Shown here: positions 35,172 through 43,282 of the stretch, piece by piece
Layout of the letters: each line of letters starts with the position of its first letter
Position numbering within the stretch: the first letter of the stretch is position 1
Assembly: GCA_034435015.1 (NCBI GenBank)
Contig: DAOTYH010000069.1
Location: 50,736-114,735 of the forward strand
Direction: 5' to 3'
Length of the DNA: 64,000 bases
Source: DAOTYH01 sp034435015
Lineage (GTDB): Bacteria; Chloroflexota; Anaerolineae; Aggregatilineales; UBA3940
Made by a program: the position numbers and the translations under genes
The notes under the pieces: generated by a model
Seen by the model: the letters and a program-made list of their open reading frames with translations, nothing else
Database searches by the model: none
What the model was told of the DNA's origin: nothing

Positions 35172-35945
35172 ATGCCCTCTGTTGACAGCCGTTCCCTTTT
35201 TCTTGTTCTGCAAACCCTTTCCCCTGATTCAGACTATGCGCGGGGCGCGTTGGATGTTCTGGCCCTGTTGGGCCTTGTCCGTGTGGAACAGGGCCGTATG
35301 GTACCCGCCGATGAGGTCGCCGCCATGTTGCTCAACAGCTTGCAGGCTCATGTGCAGGACGGCGTGACGGTTGGCCTGCGCTGGGCCGATCTCGACGCTG
35401 AGAGTCCACGCGGCGTGGACATCCTGCGTGCCATCGAGACAGCCCGTCTCCAGCATGTGCCGCAACCCTCGCCTGCCCGTGTGGTGCGGGCTGTTGAGGC
35501 GGTCATCAAGGCGCGGCAGGGCGGGCAGGACCTTTACCTGATGCAGTATGATGGCCATGCCGGGCGTTTCCAGCCCATCGGCGGCAAGCAAGAGCCGCAC
35601 GAACGCGGCCTAGAGGACACCCTCAGGCGTGAGATGGCTGAGGAACTCAACCTCAGCGCACCACCTGGGCCGGATGACTGCGTCCTGACCTTGTTGCGGG
35701 ATGACTGGCACGTGACGGTTCTGAGCGCTACCTATGGCGTGTTGACCTGCTACACCATTGCCTTCTATGCGGTCAGCCGTGTGCGTTTCCCCATTCGGAC
35801 GGATCAAGATACCTGCTGGCTGACGCGCGAGGAGATCGCGGCAGGCCGATCCCATGACGGGCGGGCTGTTTCGTCCGCCTATGCGGACGGGCTGGGTCTG
35901 GAGCGGCTGGATCAGATCGAGCCGGGGGTAGAGATCACAGCTTAG
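35172..35945 (+). CDS. NUDIX hydrolase with an unassigned N-terminal domain
   Basis: A 257-residue protein. The C-terminal half (about 110-250) is a NUDIX domain with the box GGKQEPHERGLEDTLRREMAEELNL (read at 35580-35655), that is G-x5-E-x7-REx2EE, which binds Mg and cleaves a nucleoside diphosphate linkage. The N-terminal 110 residues (GALDVLALLGLVRVEQGRMV) look helical and could be a winged-helix-like module, as in NUDIX regulators. It follows the kinase stop by 4 bases and is probably translated with it. The substrate is unknown. Confidence 0.8.
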   Translation: MPSVDSRSLFLVLQTLSPDSDYARGALDVLALLGLVRVEQGRMVPADEVAAMLLNSLQAHVQDGVTVGLRWADLDAESPRGVDILRAIETARLQHVPQPSPARVVRAVEAVIKARQGGQDLYLMQYDGHAGRFQPIGGKQEPHERGLEDTLRREMAEELNLSAPPGPDDCVLTLLRDDWHVTVLSATYGVLTCYTIAFYAVSRVRFPIRTDQDTCWLTREEIAAGRSHDGRAVSSAYADGLGLERLDQIEPGVEITA

Positions 35946-36056
35946 CTTGCCGGTGCAGGGCAAATCCATTCCCTGTCAGAACAACCTGACCGATCACATC
36001 GAGCAGATGAAGAGCATGACGTTGCAGACTCCCCTGCTTGTGCGCTGGCTGTCTGC

Positions 36057-37841
36057 TCAGTAAAGCGTGTCTCCGTTCAGGCTGGGCTTGCCGGGGACAT
36101 AATTCTTCAGAATACTGCCGCCGATGAACTCACGCAGGAGCGAATTGTCAGGCACAGAATCAAGCCGTTTGAGCGGCTCTACCCAGCTCAAGAACGACAA
36201 CAGGCGTTTAGCCTCAATGTGCAGGGGGGAGTCCGGCTCTACTTGAAGCAGAAGCGGCTCAGCCAGCGGGCGCAGGACAGCCAGTTCGTAGACCAATGCC
36301 GAGTTAAATATCAGGTCGGCGTTCTCTTGATAGGGAAAGATCCAGCGGCGTTCACCCTCGCGGACGCTCTCCCAGCGGGCAAGGGTCTCAATCGCTGTGT
36401 AGCCTCGCGAGGCGGCATCGCGCACGATGCGCCGCAATAACCGCACATCGGTTGTCGGGACGCGGTTGTGGCGGTCAATATTCAATTGCGTCAGGCAGGA
36501 AACATACAGCCGGAAGACACGCTCCGGCGGCACGGCACGCACTAATTCCGGGTTCAGGCCGTGGATGCCCTCCACGATCAGGATATGCTCGCTGGTCAGG
36601 CGGGCTGTCTCTCCTTCTTCGCGGTGGCCGGTGACAAAGTTGTAGCGCGGCATCTGGACTTCCTGCCCGTCCATCAGCGCCAGCAGGTCATGGTTAAAGC
36701 GCTCTAGATCAACCGTCAGCAGATGCTCGAAGTCGTACTCGCCGTGTTCGTCACGGGGGGTCTGCTCACGATCAACGAAGTAGTCGTCAATGCCGACCGT
36801 GTAGGGCTTCAACCCATGTGCCATCAACTGCACAGCCAGCCGCTTGCTGAAGGTTGTCTTGCCGGATGAGGACGGCCCGGCGATCAGCACCAGCCGTACA
36901 TCAGGCTGGCGTTCGGCAATGGCGCCGGCAATATCGGCGATACGTCCCTCGTGGAGGGCCTCTGCCACCAGAATCAATTCCCGCGCGTGCCCGCCGCGGA
37001 TAGCCTGATTCAGTTCCCCGACATCCTCAATGCCGAGCAGTTTCAGCCAGCGTCCTGTCTCATGGAAGACTGCCCTCAGCTTGGGCATGGCGGTGACTGG
37101 TTGCAAACGTGTGGGTTCGTGGCGGCGCGGGTAGTGTAAGATGAACCCGTCTCCGTCGTGGGTGAGGTCAAAAACGGTCAAGTAGCCGGTGCTGGGCACC
37201 ATGTAGCCGTAGAAGTAGCCGCTGATACCATGAAGCCGGTAAAGCACTAGGTAGTTCTTCTTGCGGCTGGCAATTAACCGTAACTTGTCTTCGTCTCCCT
37301 GTGCCATGAAGATAGCCATGGCTTCTTCCAGCGGCACAGGTGTACGGGTGATGGGGGCGTCCTCAGCTACGATCTCCCACATGCGGGCCTTGATCTGTTC
37401 CAGCTCTTGCGGGGTGAAGGGATCGCCTCTGACGACGGCACAGTAGTATCCGCCAAACGGCAGGGAATGGTCAATCGTGATCTTACGCTCTGGGAACAGC
37501 TCGGCGGCGGCGGCGAGCAACAGAAAGGACAATGAGCGCCGGTAGATGCGCAGGCCGTCTTGATCGCTGAGCCATATGGGGCGCACATGCACATCCCGAT
37601 TAACAGGGTAGGTCAGCTCGCGCAAGGCCCCATCTACAATGGCGGCTATGATGGTATGTTCAGCCTCAGATTCAGCAGTGCGGAGGGAAGGTATCCACTG
37701 GGGGTATGCCTCTCTGAAATAAACCTCCAGCCGCGTTCCGACCGGTGCACTCCAGATTGTCCCGTCGTTGTCCATTGTTACCCGCGCTGTGCGGCGCGGC
37801 CTTGAAGGTATCACCTTGACGGTCTTGACCATGGTTACCAC
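36057..37841 (-). CDS. TGS/SAD-domain uridine-kinase-family nucleoside kinase
   Basis: A 594-residue protein. The N-terminal 90 residues resemble a TGS domain (AIVDGALRELTYPVNRDVHV), residues about 95-210 a threonyl-tRNA-synthetase-like second additional domain (FPERKITIDHSLPFGGYY), and residues about 300-520 a uridine kinase/PRK fold with Walker A LIAGPSSSGKTTFSKRLA, GIDDYFVDREQTPRDEHG, and ILIVEGIHGLNPEL. This layout is known in Thermotoga-like nucleoside kinases. It phosphorylates a nucleoside, most likely uridine or cytidine. A good promoter lies just upstream. Confidence 0.88.
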   Translation of the reverse strand: MVTMVKTVKVIPSRPRRTARVTMDNDGTIWSAPVGTRLEVYFREAYPQWIPSLRTAESEAEHTIIAAIVDGALRELTYPVNRDVHVRPIWLSDQDGLRIYRRSLSFLLLAAAAELFPERKITIDHSLPFGGYYCAVVRGDPFTPQELEQIKARMWEIVAEDAPITRTPVPLEEAMAIFMAQGDEDKLRLIASRKKNYLVLYRLHGISGYFYGYMVPSTGYLTVFDLTHDGDGFILHYPRRHEPTRLQPVTAMPKLRAVFHETGRWLKLLGIEDVGELNQAIRGGHARELILVAEALHEGRIADIAGAIAERQPDVRLVLIAGPSSSGKTTFSKRLAVQLMAHGLKPYTVGIDDYFVDREQTPRDEHGEYDFEHLLTVDLERFNHDLLALMDGQEVQMPRYNFVTGHREEGETARLTSEHILIVEGIHGLNPELVRAVPPERVFRLYVSCLTQLNIDRHNRVPTTDVRLLRRIVRDAASRGYTAIETLARWESVREGERRWIFPYQENADLIFNSALVYELAVLRPLAEPLLLQVEPDSPLHIEAKRLLSFLSWVEPLKRLDSVPDNSLLREFIGGSILKNYVPGKPSLNGDTLY

Positions 37842-37866
37842 TTTCTCGTTTACAATAAGCCTTCTG

Positions 37867-37895
37867 ATTATAGCAGGGGTAGCAGGAGGTGTGAA
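37867..37895 (-). promoter_or_regulatory. Promoter of the uridine-kinase-like gene
   Basis: On the minus strand TTCACA (37895-37890) and TATAAT (37872-37867) are 17 nt apart. The transcript should start near 37860, about 20 nt before the start codon. Confidence 0.65.
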
Positions 37896-37937
37896 GGCGG
37901 TAAATACCTACTTTTTGCCCAGCACCAACGATACAAA

Positions 37938-37955
37938 CCCGGCCTATAGGCCGGG
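37938..37955 (-). terminator. Terminator of the SDR gene at 37997
   Basis: CCCGGCC and GGCCGGG form a perfect 7-bp stem around TATA. On the minus strand it is followed by TTTGTATC, so it ends transcription of the SDR gene before the uridine-kinase-like promoter. Confidence 0.7.
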
Positions 37956-37996
37956 CTGTGCGGCGATTCTTCTGTGGATGGAAAAGGAGCAGGCGC

Positions 37997-38788
37997 TTAC
38001 AGCGAACCTTTGTACATCCCCCCATCTACCGGCAGCATTACGCCGGTGAGATAGGAGGCGACCGGGGAACACAGGAAGGCTGCTACATTGGCAAATTCCT
38101 GGGGGGTTGCCATACGCCCAAAGGGACTACTGGCCGCCTGTTTGGCGATCTCCTCTTCGATGGTGGTGCCGTTGCGGCGGGCGCGGGCATCCATCAGGTC
38201 ATGGACACGCTCTGTCTCGGTCCAGCCGGGCAGGATGCTGTTGAAGCGGATGCCCTCCGAGCCAAGCTCCAGCGCCAGCGTTTTAGTCAACCCGATCACT
38301 GCCAGACGAATGCTGTTGCTCAAGATCAGGTTGGGGATCGGCTGTTTGGCGGCATAGGAGGTGATCGTCAGCACTGCGGGCGCATCGGATTGACGCAGGT
38401 GGGGAAGTGCCGCACGGATCAACCGGACGGCGCTCATCAGCGTCAGGTTGACGGCATCCAGCCATTGTTCGTCTGTGATCTCCTCGAAGGCCATGCTGGG
38501 CGGCCCGCCTGCGTTGGTGACCAAGATGTCCAGCCCGCCGTATTCCTCGACCACCCGTTCGATCAGGCGCTCAATGTCAGCGGGTTTGTTCAGATCGGCT
38601 GCGACAGGCAGAACAGCCCGCCGTGTCTCAGCAGAGATGGCATCGGCGGCGGCGTTGATGCGGGCTTGATCGCGTGAGCAGATAGCGACCAAAGCCCCTT
38701 CACGCGAGAGCTGGAGGGCAGTAGCATAGCCCAGCCCCTGACTAGCGGCAGTTACAAGGGCTACGCGGTTATGCAGTTTCAAGTCCAC
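37997..38788 (-). CDS. Atypical short-chain dehydrogenase (no Tyr-x3-Lys)
   Basis: A 263-residue SDR. The cofactor motif is VTAASQGLGYATALQLS (NAD(P) binding), with DILVTNAGG at the NAG position and the Ser in ITSYAAKQ. Where classical SDRs have Tyr-x3-Lys it reads LILSNSIRLAVIGLTKTLA, so the catalytic Tyr and Lys are Asn and Arg. The same replacement occurs in a recognised subgroup of FabG-like proteins, so it is a family trait rather than a sequencing fault. Its activity and substrate are uncertain. The stop is followed by a terminator hairpin, and the gene appears monocistronic. Confidence 0.82.
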   Translation of the reverse strand: MDLKLHNRVALVTAASQGLGYATALQLSREGALVAICSRDQARINAAADAISAETRRAVLPVAADLNKPADIERLIERVVEEYGGLDILVTNAGGPPSMAFEEITDEQWLDAVNLTLMSAVRLIRAALPHLRQSDAPAVLTITSYAAKQPIPNLILSNSIRLAVIGLTKTLALELGSEGIRFNSILPGWTETERVHDLMDARARRNGTTIEEEIAKQAASSPFGRMATPQEFANVAAFLCSPVASYLTGVMLPVDGGMYKGSL

Positions 38789-38876
38789 GTGTCTGGCTCC
38801 TTACAAAGGGGAAGTGATTTTCTCTACACTGTACATTGTATCACTACTGTCAACCAGTCTGAGCAGGGGGTAAGAC

Positions 38877-38911
38877 AAAAAAGGCACAGCCGCCTGACGG
38901 CGGGCTATGCC
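38877..38911 (-). terminator. Intrinsic terminator of the LiaI/F-like gene
   Basis: On the minus strand GGCATAGCC pairs with GGCTGTGCC (one G-U pair), with further GC pairs inside, and the stem is followed by TTTTTT. It lies 23 bases after the stop codon at 38934. Confidence 0.85.
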
Positions 38912-38933
38912 TTGCCGGGAAGTCTCGTGCCGC

Positions 38934-39353
38934 TTAGCTGTTTGCCTGACTGCCGAAGGCGTTGAGCATCACTCCCAGCCCGATCACAATCAGGAAGACA
39001 GGCCAAATACGGCCCCAGTTCAGCTCCAGCAGGAAGATCAACGCCACGGTCAGGATCAACAGGCCGCCGACAATCTGGTTGCGCACGTAGTAGGTGACCT
39101 GCCCGCCTGCGGCACGGTAAGCCCGATAGGCATTGCTGAAGATGGCAATCACCGGAATCAGGATAAAGAAGGCCCACCAGTTATGAAGCTGAAACGGCCC
39201 TATGCCGAAGTTCTGGAGCAGAAAGAAGACGCCCAGCAACAGCAGGACGATCCCCCCTATAATAGGCGGGTTGAAGGTATGTTGGGCGGCATTCTCAGTG
39301 TGCGGGGGACGCTCATTAGGCGGGAGCGGCTGTTCGGGTATTTTCTCGTTCAT
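38934..39353 (-). CDS. LiaI/LiaF-like transmembrane domain protein (DUF5668 type)
   Basis: A 139-residue membrane protein. After a Pro-rich cytosolic N-terminus (about 28 residues) there are four hydrophobic segments, with IIGGIVLLLLGVFFLLQNFG and IWPVFLIVIGLGVMLNAFG as typical of the LiaI/LiaF-TM region. Such domains take part in envelope stress signalling when joined to a sensor, but this gene is alone. GGAAAGGGG is a good ribosome site before the ATG at 39353. It diverges from the aldehyde dehydrogenase gene. Confidence 0.75.
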   Translation of the reverse strand: MNEKIPEQPLPPNERPPHTENAAQHTFNPPIIGGIVLLLLGVFFLLQNFGIGPFQLHNWWAFFILIPVIAIFSNAYRAYRAAGGQVTYYVRNQIVGGLLILTVALIFLLELNWGRIWPVFLIVIGLGVMLNAFGSQANS

Positions 39354-39504
39354 GTTTTTATCCCCTTTCCTTCGAATACAAGGTTGAGCGTTTATTGCTC
39401 TCTACAGATAAGGTACGCAACATAACAGGCTCAGGTTGCAGGATCACCCCATTTGTAGAAGATGGTACAGGCGGCGGCCTGATGAAAACGGTTCTCTGGC
39501 AGGT

Positions 39505-39510
39505 ATAATT
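39505..39510 (+). promoter_or_regulatory. Probable -10 element of the aldehyde dehydrogenase gene
   Basis: A perfect TATAAT lies 30 bases before the ATG at 39541. No convincing -35 is visible at normal spacing. Confidence 0.4.
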
Positions 39511-39540
39511 CAGTTAATGTCAGAAGCATGGAGATCAGCC

Positions 39541-41082
39541 ATGACCACAACACAGGAAATCCCTTCTTTCACAGATACGCGCGAACAGCCCGATGTGATC
39601 CCCGTGACCAGCCCGGTCACAGGCCAAGAGGTGGGCAGAGTCCCCCGTCATTCTCCCGACGATGTATTCGAGGCGGTCCAGCGGGCGCGTGCCGCCCAGC
39701 CTGCGTGGGCATCCTTCTCGTTTCGCCAGCGGGCCAAGGTGATCATTCGCTTCCATGATCTGATCCTGCGGGAACGTGAAAACCTGTTCGATGTGATTCA
39801 AGCAGAGACGGGCAAGTCGCGGCGTGACGCTTTTGCCGAGTTGTTTGCCGTTGTCAACGAGGCGCGTTACTGGGCCTATCACGGCGAGAAGTGGCTGCGT
39901 CCTCAGCGTATCCGTCCTGCTGTCCCCCTGCGTGAGCGTGCCCGAGTTGTGTATCACCCGCTTGGCGTGGTGGGCATCATCAGCCCTTGGAACTTCCCTT
40001 TCGTCCTTGCGGCGGCGGATGCCATCCCGGCCCTGCTGGCGGGCAACGCCGTCGTGCTTAAGCCTGCCACCCTGACGCCCCTGACTGCGCTGTGGATGCG
40101 TCAGAGGCTGGTGGAGAGCGGCCTGCCTGAAGAGGTGCTCCAGATCGTCACAGGGACGGGCAGTGCGTTGGGGAATGCGTTAATTGACTCAGTGGATTTC
40201 GTGATGTTCACCGGCAGTACAGAGGTAGGACATAAGGTGGCTGAGCGGGCCGCTCGGCGGCTGATACCTTACAGCATGGAGTTGGGCGGCAAAAACGCTC
40301 TCCTTGTCTTGGCGGATGCCCACATCAAGCATGCCGCCCAGATTGCCATTGAAGGCACGTTTAACAATGCCGGGCAGGTATGCATCAACTTCGAGCGGTT
40401 GTATGTGGAGTCAAGCATCTATGATGCTTTTGTGGAGGAACTGCTCCGCCAGACCCGCGCTCTGCGCCTTGGCAGTGAAAGGAGCTACCGCACCGATGTC
40501 GGCTCGCTGATCAGTGAAGAACAACTCCGGACAGTCGAGGAGCATGTGCAGGATGCTGTCAGCAAGGGCGCAAAGATTCTGACCGGCGGCAGGCGCCGCC
40601 CTGACCTCGGCCCGCTGTTTTACGAGCCAACCGTTCTGGCGAATGTTACCTCTGAGATGACGCTCTACCGCGAGGAAACATTCGGGCCGGTGCTCTCAGT
40701 CTATCGGGTGGACTCGGTTGATGAGGCCGTCCGGCTGATCAACGACAGCCGCTATGGCCTGCATGCCGCCGTGGCCAGCCGTGACCGCCGGCGGGCCGAG
40801 CAGATTGCCGCACGGCTTCAGGCGGGGACGGTGTGCGTCAATGACAGCTACATCGTCTGGGCGGCGATTGAGGGGCCAATGGGCGGTTTTAAGGAGAGCG
40901 GCGTCGGGCGGCGGCACGGCCCGGAGGGGATTCGCAAATACACCGAACCGCAGACCATCCTGACTAACCGCACCTTCTGGCAGATCGGGAGCGGCGAGAC
41001 GGCCCTCTCAGTCAACGACCGGCTGGCGGGTCTGCTGGCCCGACTGCTGAGGTTGTGGCGGTATATTCCCCTGTTGAGATAG
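39541..41082 (+). CDS. NAD(P)-dependent aldehyde dehydrogenase
   Basis: A 513-residue aldehyde dehydrogenase. It has the substrate-channel Asn in GIISPWNFPF, the cofactor motif FTGSTEVGHKVAE, the general base Glu in YSMELGGKNALLVL and the catalytic Cys in FNNAGQVCINFERLYV, and ends with EGPMGGFKESGVGRRHG. The general layout fits succinate-semialdehyde dehydrogenase or a related broad-range enzyme; the substrate is not set by sequence. The C-terminal 45 residues (VNDRLAGLLARLLRLWRY) extend beyond the usual fold and could be amphipathic. GGAG lies 7 nt before the chosen ATG. Confidence 0.92.
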   Translation: MTTTQEIPSFTDTREQPDVIPVTSPVTGQEVGRVPRHSPDDVFEAVQRARAAQPAWASFSFRQRAKVIIRFHDLILRERENLFDVIQAETGKSRRDAFAELFAVVNEARYWAYHGEKWLRPQRIRPAVPLRERARVVYHPLGVVGIISPWNFPFVLAAADAIPALLAGNAVVLKPATLTPLTALWMRQRLVESGLPEEVLQIVTGTGSALGNALIDSVDFVMFTGSTEVGHKVAERAARRLIPYSMELGGKNALLVLADAHIKHAAQIAIEGTFNNAGQVCINFERLYVESSIYDAFVEELLRQTRALRLGSERSYRTDVGSLISEEQLRTVEEHVQDAVSKGAKILTGGRRRPDLGPLFYEPTVLANVTSEMTLYREETFGPVLSVYRVDSVDEAVRLINDSRYGLHAAVASRDRRRAEQIAARLQAGTVCVNDSYIVWAAIEGPMGGFKESGVGRRHGPEGIRKYTEPQTILTNRTFWQIGSGETALSVNDRLAGLLARLLRLWRYIPLLR

Positions 41083-41092
41083 CCGGCAAAAA

Positions 41093-41129
41093 GTTAAAGG
41101 GGGCAGTCACCCAAACTGCCCCCCTTAAC
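41093..41129 (+). terminator. Terminator-like hairpin after the aldehyde dehydrogenase gene
   Basis: GGGGGCAGT pairs with ACTGCCCCC around CACCCAA, extended by GTTAA and TTAAC at the base. No U tract follows, but the stem is very strong and is placed 10 bases after the stop. Confidence 0.7.
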
Positions 41130-41305
41130 CGGAGGTAAGAGAAGAGGAGAAACAAAGGTTGCTGTGCTGTCTTTTACGGTGGGCCGCTCACTGGCTAACG
41201 GCCCCCCGCTGGAGGAGGAACCATGACATGCAAACCGCACACCCATCATTACTGTAGTAGGAACTGCTGTTTCTCACAATGGGTAAAAACCCCCATATTC
41301 TCGGC

Positions 41306-41333
41306 TTGACATAAGGCTGGCGGGCGGTATACT
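41306..41333 (+). promoter_or_regulatory. Promoter of the Zn/Mn importer operon
   Basis: TTGACA (41306-41311) and TATACT (41328-41333) are 16 nt apart. The predicted start, about 41340, falls inside the operator at 41338-41364. Confidence 0.75.
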
Positions 41334-41337
41334 CCCT

Positions 41338-41364
41338 TGTAAATGATACGAAGTCTCATTTACA
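41338..41364 (+). promoter_or_regulatory. Metal-regulator operator of the Zn/Mn importer operon
   Basis: TGTAAATGA (41338-41346) and TCATTTACA (41356-41364) are perfect 9-bp inverted halves with a 9-nt spacer. The operator covers the predicted transcription start and ends at the AGGAGG ribosome site. A Zur-, Fur- or DtxR-class repressor is the natural reader, given the genes it controls. Confidence 0.7.
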
Positions 41365-41373
41365 GGAGGCGAT

Positions 41374-42447
41374 ATGCGCTCGCGATCTTTCTCCATTGTA
41401 CGGGCTGTTTTATTGGCTGGTTTGCTGGCAGGGCTGTTGACTGCCTGCGCCGCCGCGGCTCAGACCGCTGATCAGCATGAAGCGGAAGAAGAACATTCCG
41501 GCGAGATGACCCTGCCGGAGCTTGTTCCCGTCCAGCTTGGGGCAGGCGAGCGGCTGAACGTGGTAGCTACTACCAGCCTGATCGGGGATGTGGTGTCCCA
41601 AATAGGCGGTGAGCAAATCACACTGGCCTCGGTGATGGGCGTCGGCCAAGACCCTCACACCTACGAACCGGTTCCAGCCGATATAGCCCTGCTGGAACAG
41701 GCGGATGTCATTTTCTCAAACGGGCTGGACTTCGAAGAAGGGCTGGTTGAGCCGCTTGCCTCTCTGGCTGATCGTGTGCCTGTCGTGCCGGTATCAGCCG
41801 GCGTGGATGTCATTGAGGGAGGGCATGCGCATCATCATCATGAGGAGCATGAAGGGGAAGCTGAAGAGGAACATGAGGGGGAAGAAGAACATCACCATGA
41901 GCATGAGCATGCGGCAGGCGACCCGCATACATGGATGGACCCGCGCAATGTGATGATCTGGGCGGACAACATCGCCTATGCGCTCTCGGCACTTGACCCG
42001 GCTCATGCCGACGTCTACCGTGCCAACGCTGAAGCTTACAAAGCCCAGCTTGAAGAGTTGGACAGCTACATCGCCGCACAGGTCGCCCGTATCCCAGAGG
42101 CCAATCGTAAGCTGGTGACCGATCATGAGGCGCTGGGCTACTTTGCGCGGCGTTACGGCTTTGAGACTCTAGGAGCTGTCATCCCTAATGTAACGACTTC
42201 AGCAGAGCCGTCTGCCGCTGAGCTGGCCGGGCTGGTCGAGACGATCCGCACTGAGCAGGTGAGGGCGATCTTTGTCTCAACCTCAGTCAGTGATGAACTG
42301 GCCCGCGTAGTGGCCGAAGAGGTCGGCTATGAGGTGCAAATCCTTTATTTGTATCATGAGCTGGGGGAGCCGGGCAGTGGCGCTGAAACCTATCTTGGCA
42401 TGATGCGGACGAATATTGATACAATTGTGGCGGGCTTAGGTTCTTAA
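41374..42447 (+). CDS. Zn/Mn ABC transporter substrate-binding lipoprotein (ZnuA-like)
   Basis: A 357-residue lipoprotein of the cluster A-1 metal-binding family. The signal sequence ends in the lipobox LLTAC (Cys near residue 25). The fold is clear from TTSLIGDVVSQIGGE, VGQDPHTYEP, DVIFSNGLDFEEGL, GDPHTWMDPRNV and VTDHEALGYFARRYG, which hold the metal His residues. A long His/Glu loop (around residues 150-185, HAHHHHEEHEG and EEEHHHEHEH) is the flexible zinc-gathering loop usual in ZnuA rather than MntA. It is the first gene of a three-gene importer operon under the operator at 41338. Confidence 0.92.
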   Translation: MRSRSFSIVRAVLLAGLLAGLLTACAAAAQTADQHEAEEEHSGEMTLPELVPVQLGAGERLNVVATTSLIGDVVSQIGGEQITLASVMGVGQDPHTYEPVPADIALLEQADVIFSNGLDFEEGLVEPLASLADRVPVVPVSAGVDVIEGGHAHHHHEEHEGEAEEEHEGEEEHHHEHEHAAGDPHTWMDPRNVMIWADNIAYALSALDPAHADVYRANAEAYKAQLEELDSYIAAQVARIPEANRKLVTDHEALGYFARRYGFETLGAVIPNVTTSAEPSAAELAGLVETIRTEQVRAIFVSTSVSDELARVVAEEVGYEVQILYLYHELGEPGSGAETYLGMMRTNIDTIVAGLGS

Positions 42448-42475
42448 AAACATGTAACATGTAAGGATACCTGCT

Positions 42476-43282
42476 GTGGCTTCTTATTTGGCAACATACG
42501 GGCGGGTCCATACTGCCCGTCCCCTGCCGGGCGAGGCGGCGCTGTGCGTGGAGGGGCTAACCTTCACTTACCCCGGCTCATCCAGTCCGGCCTTGCAGGA
42601 TGTGTCGTTATGTGTACAGCCGGGCGAAAAGGTAGCACTGGTCGGGCCGAACGGCGCAGGCAAGTCTACCCTGATCAAGCTGGTGGCGGGCCTGTTGCGC
42701 CCTCCAACTGATACTATCCGCGTCTATGGCCACCCGGCAGGGAGTTGCCATCATCATATTGGCTATGTACCGCAACGCAATGACGTGGACTGGCGCTTCC
42801 CGGTGACGGTGCGTCAGGTAGTGATGATGGGGCGTTACACTCATCTGGGGTGGCTGAAATGGCCGCGCCCGATTGACCGTGAGGCGGTGGATCGGGCGCT
42901 CGAGGTCATGCAACTGACTGAGCTGGCAGACAAACAGATCAGCGAGCTTTCAGGAGGGCAACAACAACGGGTCATGCTGGCCCGTGCGCTGGCGCAGGAT
43001 GCCGACCTGTTACTGCTCGATGAGCCGCTCAACAACCTGGATGTGCCCACTCAAGAGATGATCTTTCACACGCTGGAACAACTTGCCCAGCAACAGCGCA
43101 CTGTGATCGTCAGCACCCATGATCTGGGCATCCTGCCGATCCATTTCAGCCGGGCTGTCTTTCTGGATCGGCGGGTGGTAGCGGACGGCCCGGTCAATGA
43201 GGTGCTGACGGCAGAGACGCTGGCACGTGCCTATGGGGTGCGGCTGTGCACCGATCATGACGAATCGGGCGGAGAAGTCTGA
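42476..43282 (+). CDS. Zn/Mn ABC transporter ATP-binding protein (ZnuC-like)
   Basis: A 268-residue ATPase of the metal-importer class, with Walker A GPNGAGKSTLIKLVAG, Q-loop GYVPQRNDVDW, signature LSGGQQQRVMLARAL, Walker B LLLLDEPLNNLD and switch VSTHDLG. FPVTVRQVVMMGRY is typical of MntB/ZnuC-type ATPases. The start is a GTG at 42476 with AAGGA about 8 nt before it. It is 28 bases after the binding-protein gene and overlaps the permease gene by one base (TGATG). Confidence 0.92.
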   Translation: MASYLATYGRVHTARPLPGEAALCVEGLTFTYPGSSSPALQDVSLCVQPGEKVALVGPNGAGKSTLIKLVAGLLRPPTDTIRVYGHPAGSCHHHIGYVPQRNDVDWRFPVTVRQVVMMGRYTHLGWLKWPRPIDREAVDRALEVMQLTELADKQISELSGGQQQRVMLARALAQDADLLLLDEPLNNLDVPTQEMIFHTLEQLAQQQRTVIVSTHDLGILPIHFSRAVFLDRRVVADGPVNEVLTAETLARAYGVRLCTDHDESGGEV

